Source: a bacterium
GTDB taxonomy: Bacteria > Bacillota > Clostridia > Lachnospirales > Lachnospiraceae
Direction: 5' to 3'
Assembly (NCBI GenBank): GCA_023664305.1
Contig: JAMPFT010000011.1
Span: 16,128 to 80,127 of the forward strand
Length of the DNA stretch: 64,000 nt
Shown here: in pieces, positions 43,429 through 51,950 of the stretch
Numbering within the stretch: position 1 is the stretch's first letter
Layout of the letters: every line of letters starts with the position of its first letter
Translations under genes and position numbers: made by a program
The notes under the pieces: model-generated
Told to the model about the DNA's origin: nothing
Seen by the model: only the letters and a program-made list of their open reading frames with translations
Database searches by the model: none

Positions 43429-44355
43429 GTGAAAATAAGAAGTAAAAAGGATGAAGTTCCTGTAAAGAAAGTGAAGAAAACAAAATCGACGAAAAGGCTG
43501 CGGAAGCTGAAGGCGGGCTCGGGAGCGTTTATCGCTCCCAGCTTCCTGGGAGTGCTGATCTTCTTTATCCTGCCTTTTCTGGTGGTGATCTATTATGCTC
43601 TGGTAGACAGCCCGATTAACGGCAGCTTCATCTTCCTGGATAATTTTAAGACCATCATTCGAAATTCCGCCTTCCGCAGGGCGGTACATAACACGGCGGT
43701 GTTTTCCGCGGTGGCGGTGCCTCTGGCCGTGGTGCTGTCCCTGCTTTTGGCCATCGTGCTGGAGGCAAAGCTGCCCTTCAGAAGCCAGTTCAGAACCTTT
43801 TTCTTAAGTCCTCTGATGGTGCCGGTGGCTTCCATCGTGCTGATCTGGCAGGTGCTGTTCCACTACAACGGGGCGGTCAACGATATCCTGACGGCCTTCG
43901 GCGCGGGCAAGGTAGACTGGATGAAGTCGGATTACGCGCTGATCGTGATTGTGATCCTGTTCCTATGGAAGAACCTGGGCTATAACATGATCCTGTTCAT
44001 GGCGGCGTTAGCCAGTATCCCGAAGGATATTCTGGAGGTGGCGAGGCTGGAAAGCGCCACGTCGCTGCAGACGTTTTTTTACATCAAGATCCGGTATCTC
44101 TCCTCCACGCTGCTGTTTGTGACAATCATGTCGTTAATCAGCTCCTTCAAGATATTCCGGGAGGTATACCTTTTGACGGGAGACTATCCGGTGGACGCTA
44201 TTTACACGCTGCAGCATTTTATGAACAATAAATTCAGGAATCTGGATTATCAGACGCTTTCTGCGGCGGCGATCCTGATGTCCCTTGTGATGATCGTGAT
44301 TATCGGGATCCTGTTTATCGCGGAAGATCGTTTCGGAAAGGATGTGGAAGGATGA
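43429..44355 (+). CDS. Sugar-type ABC permease 1 (MalF/UgpA family)
   Basis: A permease of about 308 residues with a basic N-terminus and six membrane segments beginning 'APSFLGVLIFFILPFLVVIYYAL'. The EAA loop reads 'PKDILEVARLESATSLQTFF' then 'KIRYLSSTLL': the usual Asp-Gly is Glu-Ser and the Pro after the Ile is Tyr, so the coupling helix is atypical. Start is uncertain: a GTG at 43429 behind GGTGGGTG is used; ATGs at 43393 and 43399 would overlap the lipoprotein gene. It overlaps the next permease by four bases. No ATPase is in the operon, as in systems served by a shared MsmK-type ATPase. Confidence 0.85.
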   Translation: MKIRSKKDEVPVKKVKKTKSTKRLRKLKAGSGAFIAPSFLGVLIFFILPFLVVIYYALVDSPINGSFIFLDNFKTIIRNSAFRRAVHNTAVFSAVAVPLAVVLSLLLAIVLEAKLPFRSQFRTFFLSPLMVPVASIVLIWQVLFHYNGAVNDILTAFGAGKVDWMKSDYALIVIVILFLWKNLGYNMILFMAALASIPKDILEVARLESATSLQTFFYIKIRYLSSTLLFVTIMSLISSFKIFREVYLLTGDYPVDAIYTLQHFMNNKFRNLDYQTLSAAAILMSLVMIVIIGILFIAEDRFGKDVEG

Positions 44356-45305
44356 GAGGGAAGGTCACATCTGTTCGCGCGGCTTCCCGGGGCGGGAAGC
44401 GAGAGGGATCGGTTCGGAAGAGGAAAATATACGGCACGGTCAAGATTGTCCTTGCCACGGCGGTGGCGGCGTTTTTTGCCGTACTCTTCCTGACCCCCAT
44501 TATTTTGACAATTACCAACTCCTTTATGTCGGCCTCGGAAATATCGGCTAACTACGGTTCGGTATTCGCGACCAACAGCAGCGGAGGAAAGGTTTATATC
44601 TCCGAGAAGGTCAACCTGAAATTTATTCCCGACATGGTGTCCTTCAGCCAGTATATCACGGTGCTCTTTAAAAGTCCGGAATACCTTCTGAAATTCTGGA
44701 ACTCCGTGATCCTGGTGGGTCCTATCGTTTTGTTCCAGCTGATTGTGGCGTCCCTTGCTTCCTTCGGCTTCGCCAGATACCGGGGAAAGCTGCGGGAGAT
44801 TATCTTTTTCGCCTATATTATCCTGATGCTGATGCCCTATCAGGTGACGCTGGTTCCCAACTATCTGGTCAGCGACTGGATGAATCTGCTGGATACCAAC
44901 TGGGCGATCTGGCTGCCGGGAATCTTTTCTCCCTTTGCGGTGTATCTGCTGACAAAGTTTATGCGCAGGATTCCGGATTCGGTGATCGAGGCGGCGCAGA
45001 TCGACGGCGCGGGGGAGTGGCAGATTTACCGGAAAATCTGTATGCCGCTGTGCAGGGGAGCAATCTGCTCCGCGGCGATTCTGGTGTTTATCGACTACTG
45101 GAACATGGTGGAGCAGCCCCTGATCCTGATGACGGACGCGGAAAAGCATCCCCTGTCGGTATTCTTGAGTAAGATTAACGAAGGGGAGATCGGACTGGCG
45201 TTCGCGGTGGCTACGATCTACATGGTGCCCAGCCTGCTGATCTTTTTGTACGGCGAGGAATATCTGGTGGACGGAATCACTTATCAGGGCGGTATCAAGG
45301 GATAA
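44352..45305 (+). CDS. Sugar-type ABC permease 2 (MalG/UgpE family)
   Basis: A 317-residue permease: N-terminal membrane segment ('VLATAVAAFFAVLFLTPIIL', about 33-52), a sizeable extracellular loop, then five more. The EAA loop is canonical, 'PDSVIEAAQIDGAGEWQIYR' then 'KICMPLCRG'. It starts within the ATGA overlap with permease 1. Both permeases together would form a carbohydrate-type import channel fed by the lipoproteins of the operon. Confidence 0.9.
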   Translation: MRGKVTSVRAASRGGKREGSVRKRKIYGTVKIVLATAVAAFFAVLFLTPIILTITNSFMSASEISANYGSVFATNSSGGKVYISEKVNLKFIPDMVSFSQYITVLFKSPEYLLKFWNSVILVGPIVLFQLIVASLASFGFARYRGKLREIIFFAYIILMLMPYQVTLVPNYLVSDWMNLLDTNWAIWLPGIFSPFAVYLLTKFMRRIPDSVIEAAQIDGAGEWQIYRKICMPLCRGAICSAAILVFIDYWNMVEQPLILMTDAEKHPLSVFLSKINEGEIGLAFAVATIYMVPSLLIFLYGEEYLVDGITYQGGIKG

Positions 45306-45340
45306 GGAAAGTCAAATATAGTTGAGGAGAGGAAGAAGAA

Positions 45341-47068
45341 ATGAACGAGAACGGAAAGAAAAGAAGAGAATGGGTGAAGACGGCGGCGATCATATTTCTG
45401 TCAGTGATGCTGGTGCTGACATTTTTCTCCCAGACCATCATGAATTATTCTCTTCCGGAGGTTGCGACACAGTATGTTCAGTCCGGCACCATCACGGCGA
45501 AGATCCGGGGTTCAGGCACGGTGGAGAGCGGCGACCCTTATGAGATCAATGTGACCGAGTCCAGAAAGGTCGCCAGCGTGGCGGTCCGCGTGGGTGACCA
45601 GGTGCAGAAGGGAGATGTGATCCTGTATCTGGAGGACGCCGAGAGCACGGAGCTGAAGGATGCGAGGAAAGCGCTGGAGGAAGCGCGGGAAGCGTATGAT
45701 CTGGCGGTACTGACGGCCGAGATATCGTCCTCCAATATATACCATGCAAATGAGGGAGTATCCGCAGATGTTTACCGTCAGCAGATTTCAAACGCTCAGG
45801 CGGCGGAGCAGAGAGCGGAGAAGGCATATGATGCGGCTGTGGCCGAGGCGAAGGCGGCGAAAGAGGCGGAAAAGCCCTATGAGCAGCAGGTGGCTCAGGC
45901 GGAGCAGACGATTAAGGACTATACGAACCAGATCACACATGACAGCAATGAGGATGTGATCAGGAGGAGTCAGGAGTTGGTTGAGACCACAAAGAAGGCT
46001 TATGATGCGGCGGCGGATGAATATAAAAAGGCATTGGATGAATGGACGAAAGCCAAGGATGATTTTGATAAAGCACAAACTGTATCCGCAGGAGACGACC
46101 TGACCTCGTATCGATCCGCGATGACGGTTGCGGAAGCGAAAAGAAACAGTAAAGAAGCGGAAATGAAAAGTAAACAAACCGAATATGATAACGCTGTAAA
46201 GAGCGAGAACAACAGAGCTGCAGCGGTCAAGAATCTCTCCGCAGGCAGGGCGGACTGGGAACTGCAAAGAGAAATTCTGGCAAGGAATCTGGCGTCGGCT
46301 CAGGCGGTGACAAAGGAGAAAGAGGCTGCGGTGGAGGCAGCCCAGGCGGAATGGGATGCAAAAAAGGCGGCCGTGACCGAGCTGGTGGGCAATATTTCCA
46401 ATGTCGTCAATCTGGAGCAGAAGCTGGAGGCAATCGCCGAGGCCCAAAGGAAAGTGGACGAACTGGCCGCAAAAGCTATCAACGCCACCGTTACCGCGGA
46501 TATCGCCGGGACGGTCACCGCGATCAACGTATCGTCGGGCAACGTCACCTCGACGTCTACGCCGGTGGCGGTGCTGCAGCCGGAAGGGAAAGGCTATACC
46601 TTAAGCTTTTCCGTCACCAATGAGCAGGCAAAACGTCTCTCCGTCGGCGACAGGGCCGATCTTGTAAACGCGTGGTATTATGACGACGTGGAGGCGATTC
46701 TGGCGAGCATCAAGCCGAACAGAAACAATCCCGGCCAGCAGAAGGATCTGACCTTTAACATCACAGGAAGCGTTACCGCAGGGCAGACCCTGAATCTGTC
46801 CGTGGGCCAGAAGAGCGCAAACTATGATTTGATTGTGCCGAACAGCGCGATCCGGGAGGACAGCAACGGTAAATTTATCCTGATCGTCGAATCCAAATCG
46901 AGCCCTCTCGGGAACCGGTATATTGCGACCCGTGTGGATATCGAAGTAATAGCCAGCGACGATACCGTGTCCGCGATCAGCGGAGGACTCTACGGCTACG
47001 AATATGTGATCACCACTTCCACAAAGCCTGTGGAAGCCGGCAAGCAGGTGAGACTGGCTGACAATTAA
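45341..47068 (+). CDS. HlyD/MacA-type membrane-fusion (adaptor) protein
   Basis: A 575-residue protein: N-terminal membrane segment (about 14-33, 'AAIIFLSVMLVLTFFSQ'), first half of a barrel-sandwich domain ('GSGTVESGDPYEINVTESRK', 'VRVGDQVQKGDVILYLED'), a long coiled-coil hairpin (about 105-370, Ala/Glu/Lys-rich), then the second half ('NATVTADIAGTVTAINVSSG') and a beta-barrel domain to the end. This is the efflux-adaptor layout of MacA/HlyD. In a Gram-positive cell such a protein usually partners a MacB/FtsX permease; the next gene supplies a MacB-like core. Its presence beside import permeases is unusual. Confidence 0.88.
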   Translation: MNENGKKRREWVKTAAIIFLSVMLVLTFFSQTIMNYSLPEVATQYVQSGTITAKIRGSGTVESGDPYEINVTESRKVASVAVRVGDQVQKGDVILYLEDAESTELKDARKALEEAREAYDLAVLTAEISSSNIYHANEGVSADVYRQQISNAQAAEQRAEKAYDAAVAEAKAAKEAEKPYEQQVAQAEQTIKDYTNQITHDSNEDVIRRSQELVETTKKAYDAAADEYKKALDEWTKAKDDFDKAQTVSAGDDLTSYRSAMTVAEAKRNSKEAEMKSKQTEYDNAVKSENNRAAAVKNLSAGRADWELQREILARNLASAQAVTKEKEAAVEAAQAEWDAKKAAVTELVGNISNVVNLEQKLEAIAEAQRKVDELAAKAINATVTADIAGTVTAINVSSGNVTSTSTPVAVLQPEGKGYTLSFSVTNEQAKRLSVGDRADLVNAWYYDDVEAILASIKPNRNNPGQQKDLTFNITGSVTAGQTLNLSVGQKSANYDLIVPNSAIREDSNGKFILIVESKSSPLGNRYIATRVDIEVIASDDTVSAISGGLYGYEYVITTSTKPVEAGKQVRLADN

Positions 47069-47091
47069 TCTCGGTGGAAATGAGGCGAGCA

Positions 47092-48627
47092 ATGAAGAAA
47101 TTAGTACTTGGAATCAGCGGAGGAATATCCTTCCTGCTCTTCCTGATTTTGACCCTTGCGGCGGGCCTTCTGGGGAAAGATCTGGATTCCCAGACGATGG
47201 CGGAGCGGTGGAGCAGGGACGGAAAGGTATCCCAGGTCAGCTGCTTCTTCTCGGTGAACGCGCAGATCGACGAGAATCAGATCAAAAGCTTTGAACATTC
47301 CATAGACGGCGCGCTGGCGGATGCAGCCGTACAGCAGGAATCGGAGAATCCCGGGGCGAGACTGTGGGTGGATGCCTACAGCGCGGACGGAAAAATCACC
47401 GTTTCCAGCGACAGATCTACCCTGGATGCGGACGCCATCGGCATCGGAGGAGACTTCTTTCTGTTCCACCCCTTAAAGCTGCTTTCCGGCTCGTATTTTT
47501 CCGGCAACGATCTGATGCAGGATTACTGTGTGATCGATCAGGACGCCGCCTGGCAGCTGTTCGGATCAAACGACGTGGCGGGGATGATGGTCTATATCAA
47601 CGGTGTCCCTCACATCGTGTCCGGCGTGGTGCAGCGGGAGGAAGGTCTTTTGACGGAAGCCGCAGGCTTGGACAGCACCTTGATCTATGTGTCCTATCAG
47701 ACGCTGAGTACGAAGGGGAGAAGCAACGGCATCAACCATTATGAGATTGTGATGCCCAATCCGATCAGTCACTTTGCCTATAACTATGTCAGTGAAAACC
47801 TCGGCTACTCGGAGAAGGAGGCGCAGGTGGTGGAGAACAGCGAGAGGTTCTCCTTTCTGTCGAGGCTGAAGCTGATCCCCCAGTTTGGAACCCGTTCCAT
47901 GAACGGAAAGGCCATCATTTATCCTTATTGGGAAAATGTGGCCCGGGGCTATGAGGATATACTGGCGCTGATTACGCTGGGACAGATGGTTTTTCTGATT
48001 TATGCGGCGGCTGTGGCGCTGGGATTTTTTATCTTCTGGTGGAGACACAAGGGCTGGACGGTTCACGACAAATGGCTTGTCCTGAAGGATAAGGGAGAGC
48101 GCCTGGCGGAGAGGAGCCGCGCAAAGCACAGAGCCAGAAAGGGGAATCCCGACGATCTGGAATTTCTGACGGGCTTTGGAGCGCCGGAGGAAAGCGGAGA
48201 GAGCGGGGAAAACGGAGGAACCGAAAAGAAGGTGTTTCTCTGGAAGCGTGAGAAACCTTTGAAGGAAGAGAAGGCCGCAAAGCGGGAGAAGCCTCCGAAG
48301 GCAGAGAAGGCCGCGAATCGGGAAAAGTCTTTGAAAGAAGAGAAGGCCGCAAATCGGGAAAAGTCTTTGAAAGAAGAGAAGGCCGCAAAGCGGGAAAAGC
48401 CTCCGAAGGAAGAGAAGGCCGCAAAGCGTGAAAAGCCTTTGAAAGAGGAAAAAGCTGCAAAGCGTGAGAAGCCTTCAAAAGAAGAGAAGGCTGCAGAACG
48501 GGAGAAGCTTTCAGAGGAGAAAACGTCCCGGAAGGAAAGAATGGGACTCGGGCGGAAGAGAAAAGATTCAGAAAAAGTTCCGGATGAGTTTAAAATTTCG
48601 GATTGGGATGAAGACGGAAAAGAATAA
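47092..48627 (+). CDS. Two-TM protein with MacB-like periplasmic core and charged repeat tail
   Basis: A 511-residue protein with an N-terminal membrane segment ('LVLGISGGISFLLFLILTLA', about 3-22), an extracellular domain (about 30-290) like the MacB periplasmic core ('LLSGSYFSGNDLMQDYCVID', 'WQLFGSNDVAGMMVYINGVP', 'HIVSGVVQREEG'), one membrane segment (about 303-323, 'MVFLIYAAAVALGFFIFWW') and a cytoplasmic tail with seven 12-residue KREKPxKEEKAA repeats. MacB/FtsX permeases have four membrane segments; here the last two are missing, so it is not a normal transporter. GAGG six bases before the ATG at 47092 sets the start; GTG 47074 and ATG 47080 are alternatives. Confidence 0.7.
   Translation: MKKLVLGISGGISFLLFLILTLAAGLLGKDLDSQTMAERWSRDGKVSQVSCFFSVNAQIDENQIKSFEHSIDGALADAAVQQESENPGARLWVDAYSADGKITVSSDRSTLDADAIGIGGDFFLFHPLKLLSGSYFSGNDLMQDYCVIDQDAAWQLFGSNDVAGMMVYINGVPHIVSGVVQREEGLLTEAAGLDSTLIYVSYQTLSTKGRSNGINHYEIVMPNPISHFAYNYVSENLGYSEKEAQVVENSERFSFLSRLKLIPQFGTRSMNGKAIIYPYWENVARGYEDILALITLGQMVFLIYAAAVALGFFIFWWRHKGWTVHDKWLVLKDKGERLAERSRAKHRARKGNPDDLEFLTGFGAPEESGESGENGGTEKKVFLWKREKPLKEEKAAKREKPPKAEKAANREKSLKEEKAANREKSLKEEKAAKREKPPKEEKAAKREKPLKEEKAAKREKPSKEEKAAEREKLSEEKTSRKERMGLGRKRKDSEKVPDEFKISDWDEDGKE
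48247..48525 (+). repeat. 36-bp tandem repeat encoding REKPxKEEKAAK
   Basis: Seven complete 36-base units and one partial, e.g. CGGGAGAAGCCTCCGAAG followed by GCAGAGAAGGCCGCGAAT. The protein repeats are strongly charged (alternating Lys/Glu) and should form a single long cytoplasmic helix or a disordered tail. Copy number is likely to vary. Confidence 0.9.
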
Positions 48628-48681
48628 AGAAGAGTATTAGGAAAAGGAAACGCTCCGAGAGAGGGGCAGGGAGGTAGGAAG

Positions 48682-51219
48682 ATGAAGAAAATGAGGTTTC
48701 GGCGGGGGTTGTTTCTTGGCCTGACCCTTGCCATGGCGCTGGGGCTTGGCGCCTGCGGCGGAAAAGGGAAGAGCATGGAAAACGCGGGGCTTGCAAAGGA
48801 GCATGTCTACAAGGTTTCCGCGGTGGAGCTGCCGATTGAAAAGCCCGACGCGGACAACAGCACCAGTGTTTTGCAGGTTGCGCGCGTGGAGGATCGGATT
48901 TATGTGTTGCTGCGCACCGATATCTGGGGCTACAAAGACGATGGGTGGTCGGATTCGGATTTTTACGGCCAGCGGACGACGTACTCCATGGTGAACATGG
49001 ATTTGGAAGGCGGCGATCAGAAGATAACCGAGATCAAGGTGCCTGATCCTTCGCAGGAGGCGGAGCCGGAAACTCCCGATCTTCCGGAGGAGGAAGAGAC
49101 GGAGGACGGGACGGGTTCCGATGACACGGACGGGGATTTGGACGGGGAAGACATTGCAGATGCTGCCGTGGAAGATTATGTTGAAAATAACGTCTGGGAA
49201 AGCAACTATTACGGCAGCTTTGTGATCAATACAAAAGGCGAGCTGTACGGGATCAGGACCTACACGAGGGAAGAAAGCACGGAAGAGGGCTGGAGCAGCC
49301 AGTCGAGATATTACGTCTGCCGCTGGGCGGAGGACGGAACCTTCCTTTGGGAGAAGGAGATCGAGTCTCTTGCCACCACGGCATATGAGTGGATGTATCT
49401 GGATACGGTGTCGCCGATGCCGGACGGAACGATACTTCTTTTGATCCGGGGAGATTCCAATTCCAGGGTTGTTGTGGATGCGGAGGGCAACGCGTCTCCG
49501 AGAGAAGAGCTCTCCGAAGAACTGGATACAATTTTCAACAACCTTGAGCGGGCCGTTGTCCGGCCGGACGGGACGTTGTTTTTGATCTATCGGGATGCGG
49601 ACGAGTGGCAGAAGACCTTCTGTGTGGATTATGACATTGCAGCCGACAAGCTGGGAGAGGCAAGGGATTTGCCTTCTTCCGTATTACAGTCCTGGGACTA
49701 TAATATTATGATGGCCCGGGAAAACGGCAGTCTGCTCTTTACCACAAGCAGCGGTATCTATACCTATACGGTGGGCGATGAGGAACCTGCGCCGATGATG
49801 GACTATATCAACTCCGATGTGTTTGTCAGTTCCTTCAACGGATTGGTAGAGCTGTCCGATCAGTCTTTCCTGGGGGTTTACACGGAGAGCTGGGGCGAGG
49901 GCATGAAGGCAGGTCTTTTCACCTATGTGGATCCGGGGGATATTCAGGACAAGGCGGTAATTGTCCTCGCGGGCGACTGGGTGGATTACGATCTGAGGAA
50001 GCGTGCCATCGACTTTAACACGACCAGCGAGGACTACAGGATTGTAATCAGGGAGTATGATATTTATGATACTTATGACGATTATAACGGCGGCATCACA
50101 AAGCTGAATAACGATATCATTTCCGGGAATATGCCGGATATTCTGGTAGACAACGGGTATAACAGACTGCCGATTGAGACTTATATCGCCAAGGGCTGGA
50201 TTGCGGATGTGGGCAAGCTGATTGAGGAGGATGAAGAGCTTTCCCAGAAAGAATTTGCCCAGAACGTGTTTGACGCTTATTCCGTAAACGGAAAGCTGTA
50301 CTATCTGGTTCCGGATTTTGAGGTGTACACCGTAATGGCGAAGAAATCGCTGATCGGGGACAGGACGAGCTGGACCATGGCGGATATGCAGCAGGTGCTG
50401 GATAATGCGGGCGGCGAGATGACGGCATTCGGCAACGAGATGACGCGGGATCAGATTATGAACATGGTGATGCGCTACTGCGGCAGCCAGTTTATGGACG
50501 TGAGCTCCGGAAAATGTAATTTCAACACGGAAGATTTTATCAGCATGATGGAATTTGCAAAATCCTTCCCGGAAGAGTTCAACTATGACGAAGACTACTG
50601 GATGAATTACGATTACTCCAAGGTGCAGGCGCAGTACAGGGAAAACCGCACGCTGATGATGCAGGCAAACCTGTATTATTTCCAGGATATCCCCAGAACC
50701 ATCAACGGTTATTTCGGAGAGAATGAGCCGGTAAGCTTTGTGGGATTCCCGACGGAGAGCGGAAAGGGTTCCTACGTCATGAGTAACCGGGTCTATGTAT
50801 TTTCGGCGAAATCCCCTAATCTGGAGGGCGCATGGCAGTTTATGCGTTATTATCTGTCGGACGAGTACCAGAAGGACGGAGTTTCCTATTTCCCGGTGAG
50901 TCTGGAGCAGTTCTATGAGCGCTCAAAGGAAGCGACGGAGCGGCCCTATTGGGAGGATGAAAACGGCGAGAAGGAATATTACGACCGGACCATGTATATC
51001 AACGGGGAAAGCATTATTGTTCCCCCGCTGACCCAGGAACAGCTGGATCAGGTGACGGAGTTTTTGCTGTCCGTAGACAACCGTTATTACTCCAACGAGT
51101 TTATTGAAAACATTGTAAACGAGGAGATCGGGGCGTTTTATTCCGGTCAGAAGTCCGCGCAGGATGTGGCCGACGTGATCCAGAGAAGGGCGCAGGTATA
51201 CGTTGACGAGAACCAGTAA
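48682..51219 (+). CDS. Propeller-solute-binding lipoprotein 2
   Basis: An 845-residue paralogue of the lipoprotein at 41136: lipobox LGLGAC (Cys 25), an N-half with beta-rich blades and an acidic low-complexity insertion ('TPDLPEEEETEDGTGSDDTD', about 127-160), and a C-half solute-binding domain ('FNTTSEDYRIVIREYDIYDT', 'NDIISGNMPDILVDNG', 'VGFPTESGKGSYVMSNRVYV'). It ends 'QKSAQDVADVIQRRAQVYVD', like its paralogue. GGCAGGGAGGTAGG precedes the ATG. Ligand selectivity may differ, giving two receptors for one permease pair. It closes the operon. Confidence 0.85.
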   Translation: MKKMRFRRGLFLGLTLAMALGLGACGGKGKSMENAGLAKEHVYKVSAVELPIEKPDADNSTSVLQVARVEDRIYVLLRTDIWGYKDDGWSDSDFYGQRTTYSMVNMDLEGGDQKITEIKVPDPSQEAEPETPDLPEEEETEDGTGSDDTDGDLDGEDIADAAVEDYVENNVWESNYYGSFVINTKGELYGIRTYTREESTEEGWSSQSRYYVCRWAEDGTFLWEKEIESLATTAYEWMYLDTVSPMPDGTILLLIRGDSNSRVVVDAEGNASPREELSEELDTIFNNLERAVVRPDGTLFLIYRDADEWQKTFCVDYDIAADKLGEARDLPSSVLQSWDYNIMMARENGSLLFTTSSGIYTYTVGDEEPAPMMDYINSDVFVSSFNGLVELSDQSFLGVYTESWGEGMKAGLFTYVDPGDIQDKAVIVLAGDWVDYDLRKRAIDFNTTSEDYRIVIREYDIYDTYDDYNGGITKLNNDIISGNMPDILVDNGYNRLPIETYIAKGWIADVGKLIEEDEELSQKEFAQNVFDAYSVNGKLYYLVPDFEVYTVMAKKSLIGDRTSWTMADMQQVLDNAGGEMTAFGNEMTRDQIMNMVMRYCGSQFMDVSSGKCNFNTEDFISMMEFAKSFPEEFNYDEDYWMNYDYSKVQAQYRENRTLMMQANLYYFQDIPRTINGYFGENEPVSFVGFPTESGKGSYVMSNRVYVFSAKSPNLEGAWQFMRYYLSDEYQKDGVSYFPVSLEQFYERSKEATERPYWEDENGEKEYYDRTMYINGESIIVPPLTQEQLDQVTEFLLSVDNRYYSNEFIENIVNEEIGAFYSGQKSAQDVADVIQRRAQVYVDENQ

Positions 51220-51293
51220 ACGTGTCTGAAAATGTTTTCGGACAGTGAAAAGCGTGCTTTGCCCGCTTGAAAATGATTTGTCGGACAAAAAGA

Positions 51294-51336
51294 GCCGTCG
51301 CACCGACTGTAGGTTTACAGTCGGCGACGGCTTTTT
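51294..51336 (+). terminator. Strong terminator of the transporter operon
   Basis: GCCGTCG (51294-51300) with CCGACTGTA pairs with TACAGTCGG and CGACGGC (51325-51331) around a GGTT loop, then T5. A 16-pair stem with a small bulge. The Gs and Cs near the base and the T-run make it convincing. Confidence 0.88.
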
Positions 51337-51360
51337 GCCTTATGGGAAATTTTGTCGTAG

Positions 51361-51440
51361 CAAGGGAAGAATGCGAAGCATTCTTCTAAGCGAGCAAAGC
51401 TTGTTTTTTACATAAGGGCAGTTTGCGAAGCGTGCTGTCT
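51361..51440. repeat. Pair of REP-like palindromes downstream of the YgjP-like gene
   Basis: First: GAAGAATGC-GAA-GCATTCTTC (51366-51386), perfect, inside CAAGGG...TTCTAAGCGAGC. Second: AAGGGCAGTTTGCGAAGCGTGCTG (51414-51437, quoted in pieces AAGGGCAGTTTGCGAAG and CGTGCTG), the reverse complement of the palindrome at 35613. A relative of the first, CAAGGGCAGC...GCATTCTTCTAAGC, lies at 51910-51950 on the other side of the hydrolase gene. Confidence 0.6.
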
Positions 51441-51451
51441 TTATACTCCGC

Positions 51452-51874
51452 CTACAGGGTGACGGGGATATTTTTCTGCTCCAGATAATGCTCCAGCGTC
51501 AGCTCGTGGCCGTGATCCCGGAGCCATTTGCGCCGTACCCTGTAATCCGGCAGGACAGACTCTACCATGCGCCAGAAATCCTTTGAGTGATTCATATGCG
51601 TCAGATGGCAGAGCTCGTGAACCACCACATAGTCCAGCACCTCCCGGGGCGCGAAGATCAGCCGGTAATTAAAGGAGAGGGTTCCCCTGGAAGAGCAGCT
51701 TCCCCAGCGGGTTTTCTGGTCCCGGACACTCAGGGAGGTATAACTGCCGCCCGTGAAAGCGTGATAATACGCCACCCGGCTTTCAAACACATTCCGGGCG
51801 GCGCTGCGATATCTTTTTTCCAGGGCTTTTAGACGTTTTGTCTCTGCCTGGGTGAGATAGATGATCTGTGGCAT
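51452..51874 (-). CDS. YgjP/SprT-like metal-dependent hydrolase (DUF45)
   Basis: A 140-residue zinc-peptidase-fold protein with the HExxH motif as 'VVHELCHLTHMNHSKDFW' (about residues 92-109) and the family's 'DQKTRWGSCSSRGTLSFNYR'. This matches the YgjP-like DUF45 family; substrates are not established. The start at 51874 is chosen because AGAAAGGA lies about seven bases upstream on this strand; an ATG at 51892 is in frame but has no site. A damaged copy of its first 25 codons lies at 55193-55265. REP-like palindromes flank it on both sides. Confidence 0.85.
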   Translation of the reverse strand: MPQIIYLTQAETKRLKALEKRYRSAARNVFESRVAYYHAFTGGSYTSLSVRDQKTRWGSCSSRGTLSFNYRLIFAPREVLDYVVVHELCHLTHMNHSKDFWRMVESVLPDYRVRRKWLRDHGHELTLEHYLEQKNIPVTL

Positions 51875-51909
51875 GTCGGTTCCTTTCTTCATGGAAAAAC
51901 ACGTTTCGG

Positions 51910-51950
51910 CAAGGGCAGCAAAGCATTCTTCTAAGCCGGTTTACCGGCTT
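51910..51950. repeat. REP-like palindrome overlapping the CDF gene end
   Basis: CAAGGGCAGCAAAGCATTC continuing TTCTAAGC, then AAGCCGG-TTTA-CCGGCTT (51933-51950), a perfect seven-pair hairpin. The TAA stop of the CDF gene (51941-51943) lies in the loop, so the last codons of that gene are element-derived. It is related to the element at 51361. Confidence 0.6.
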
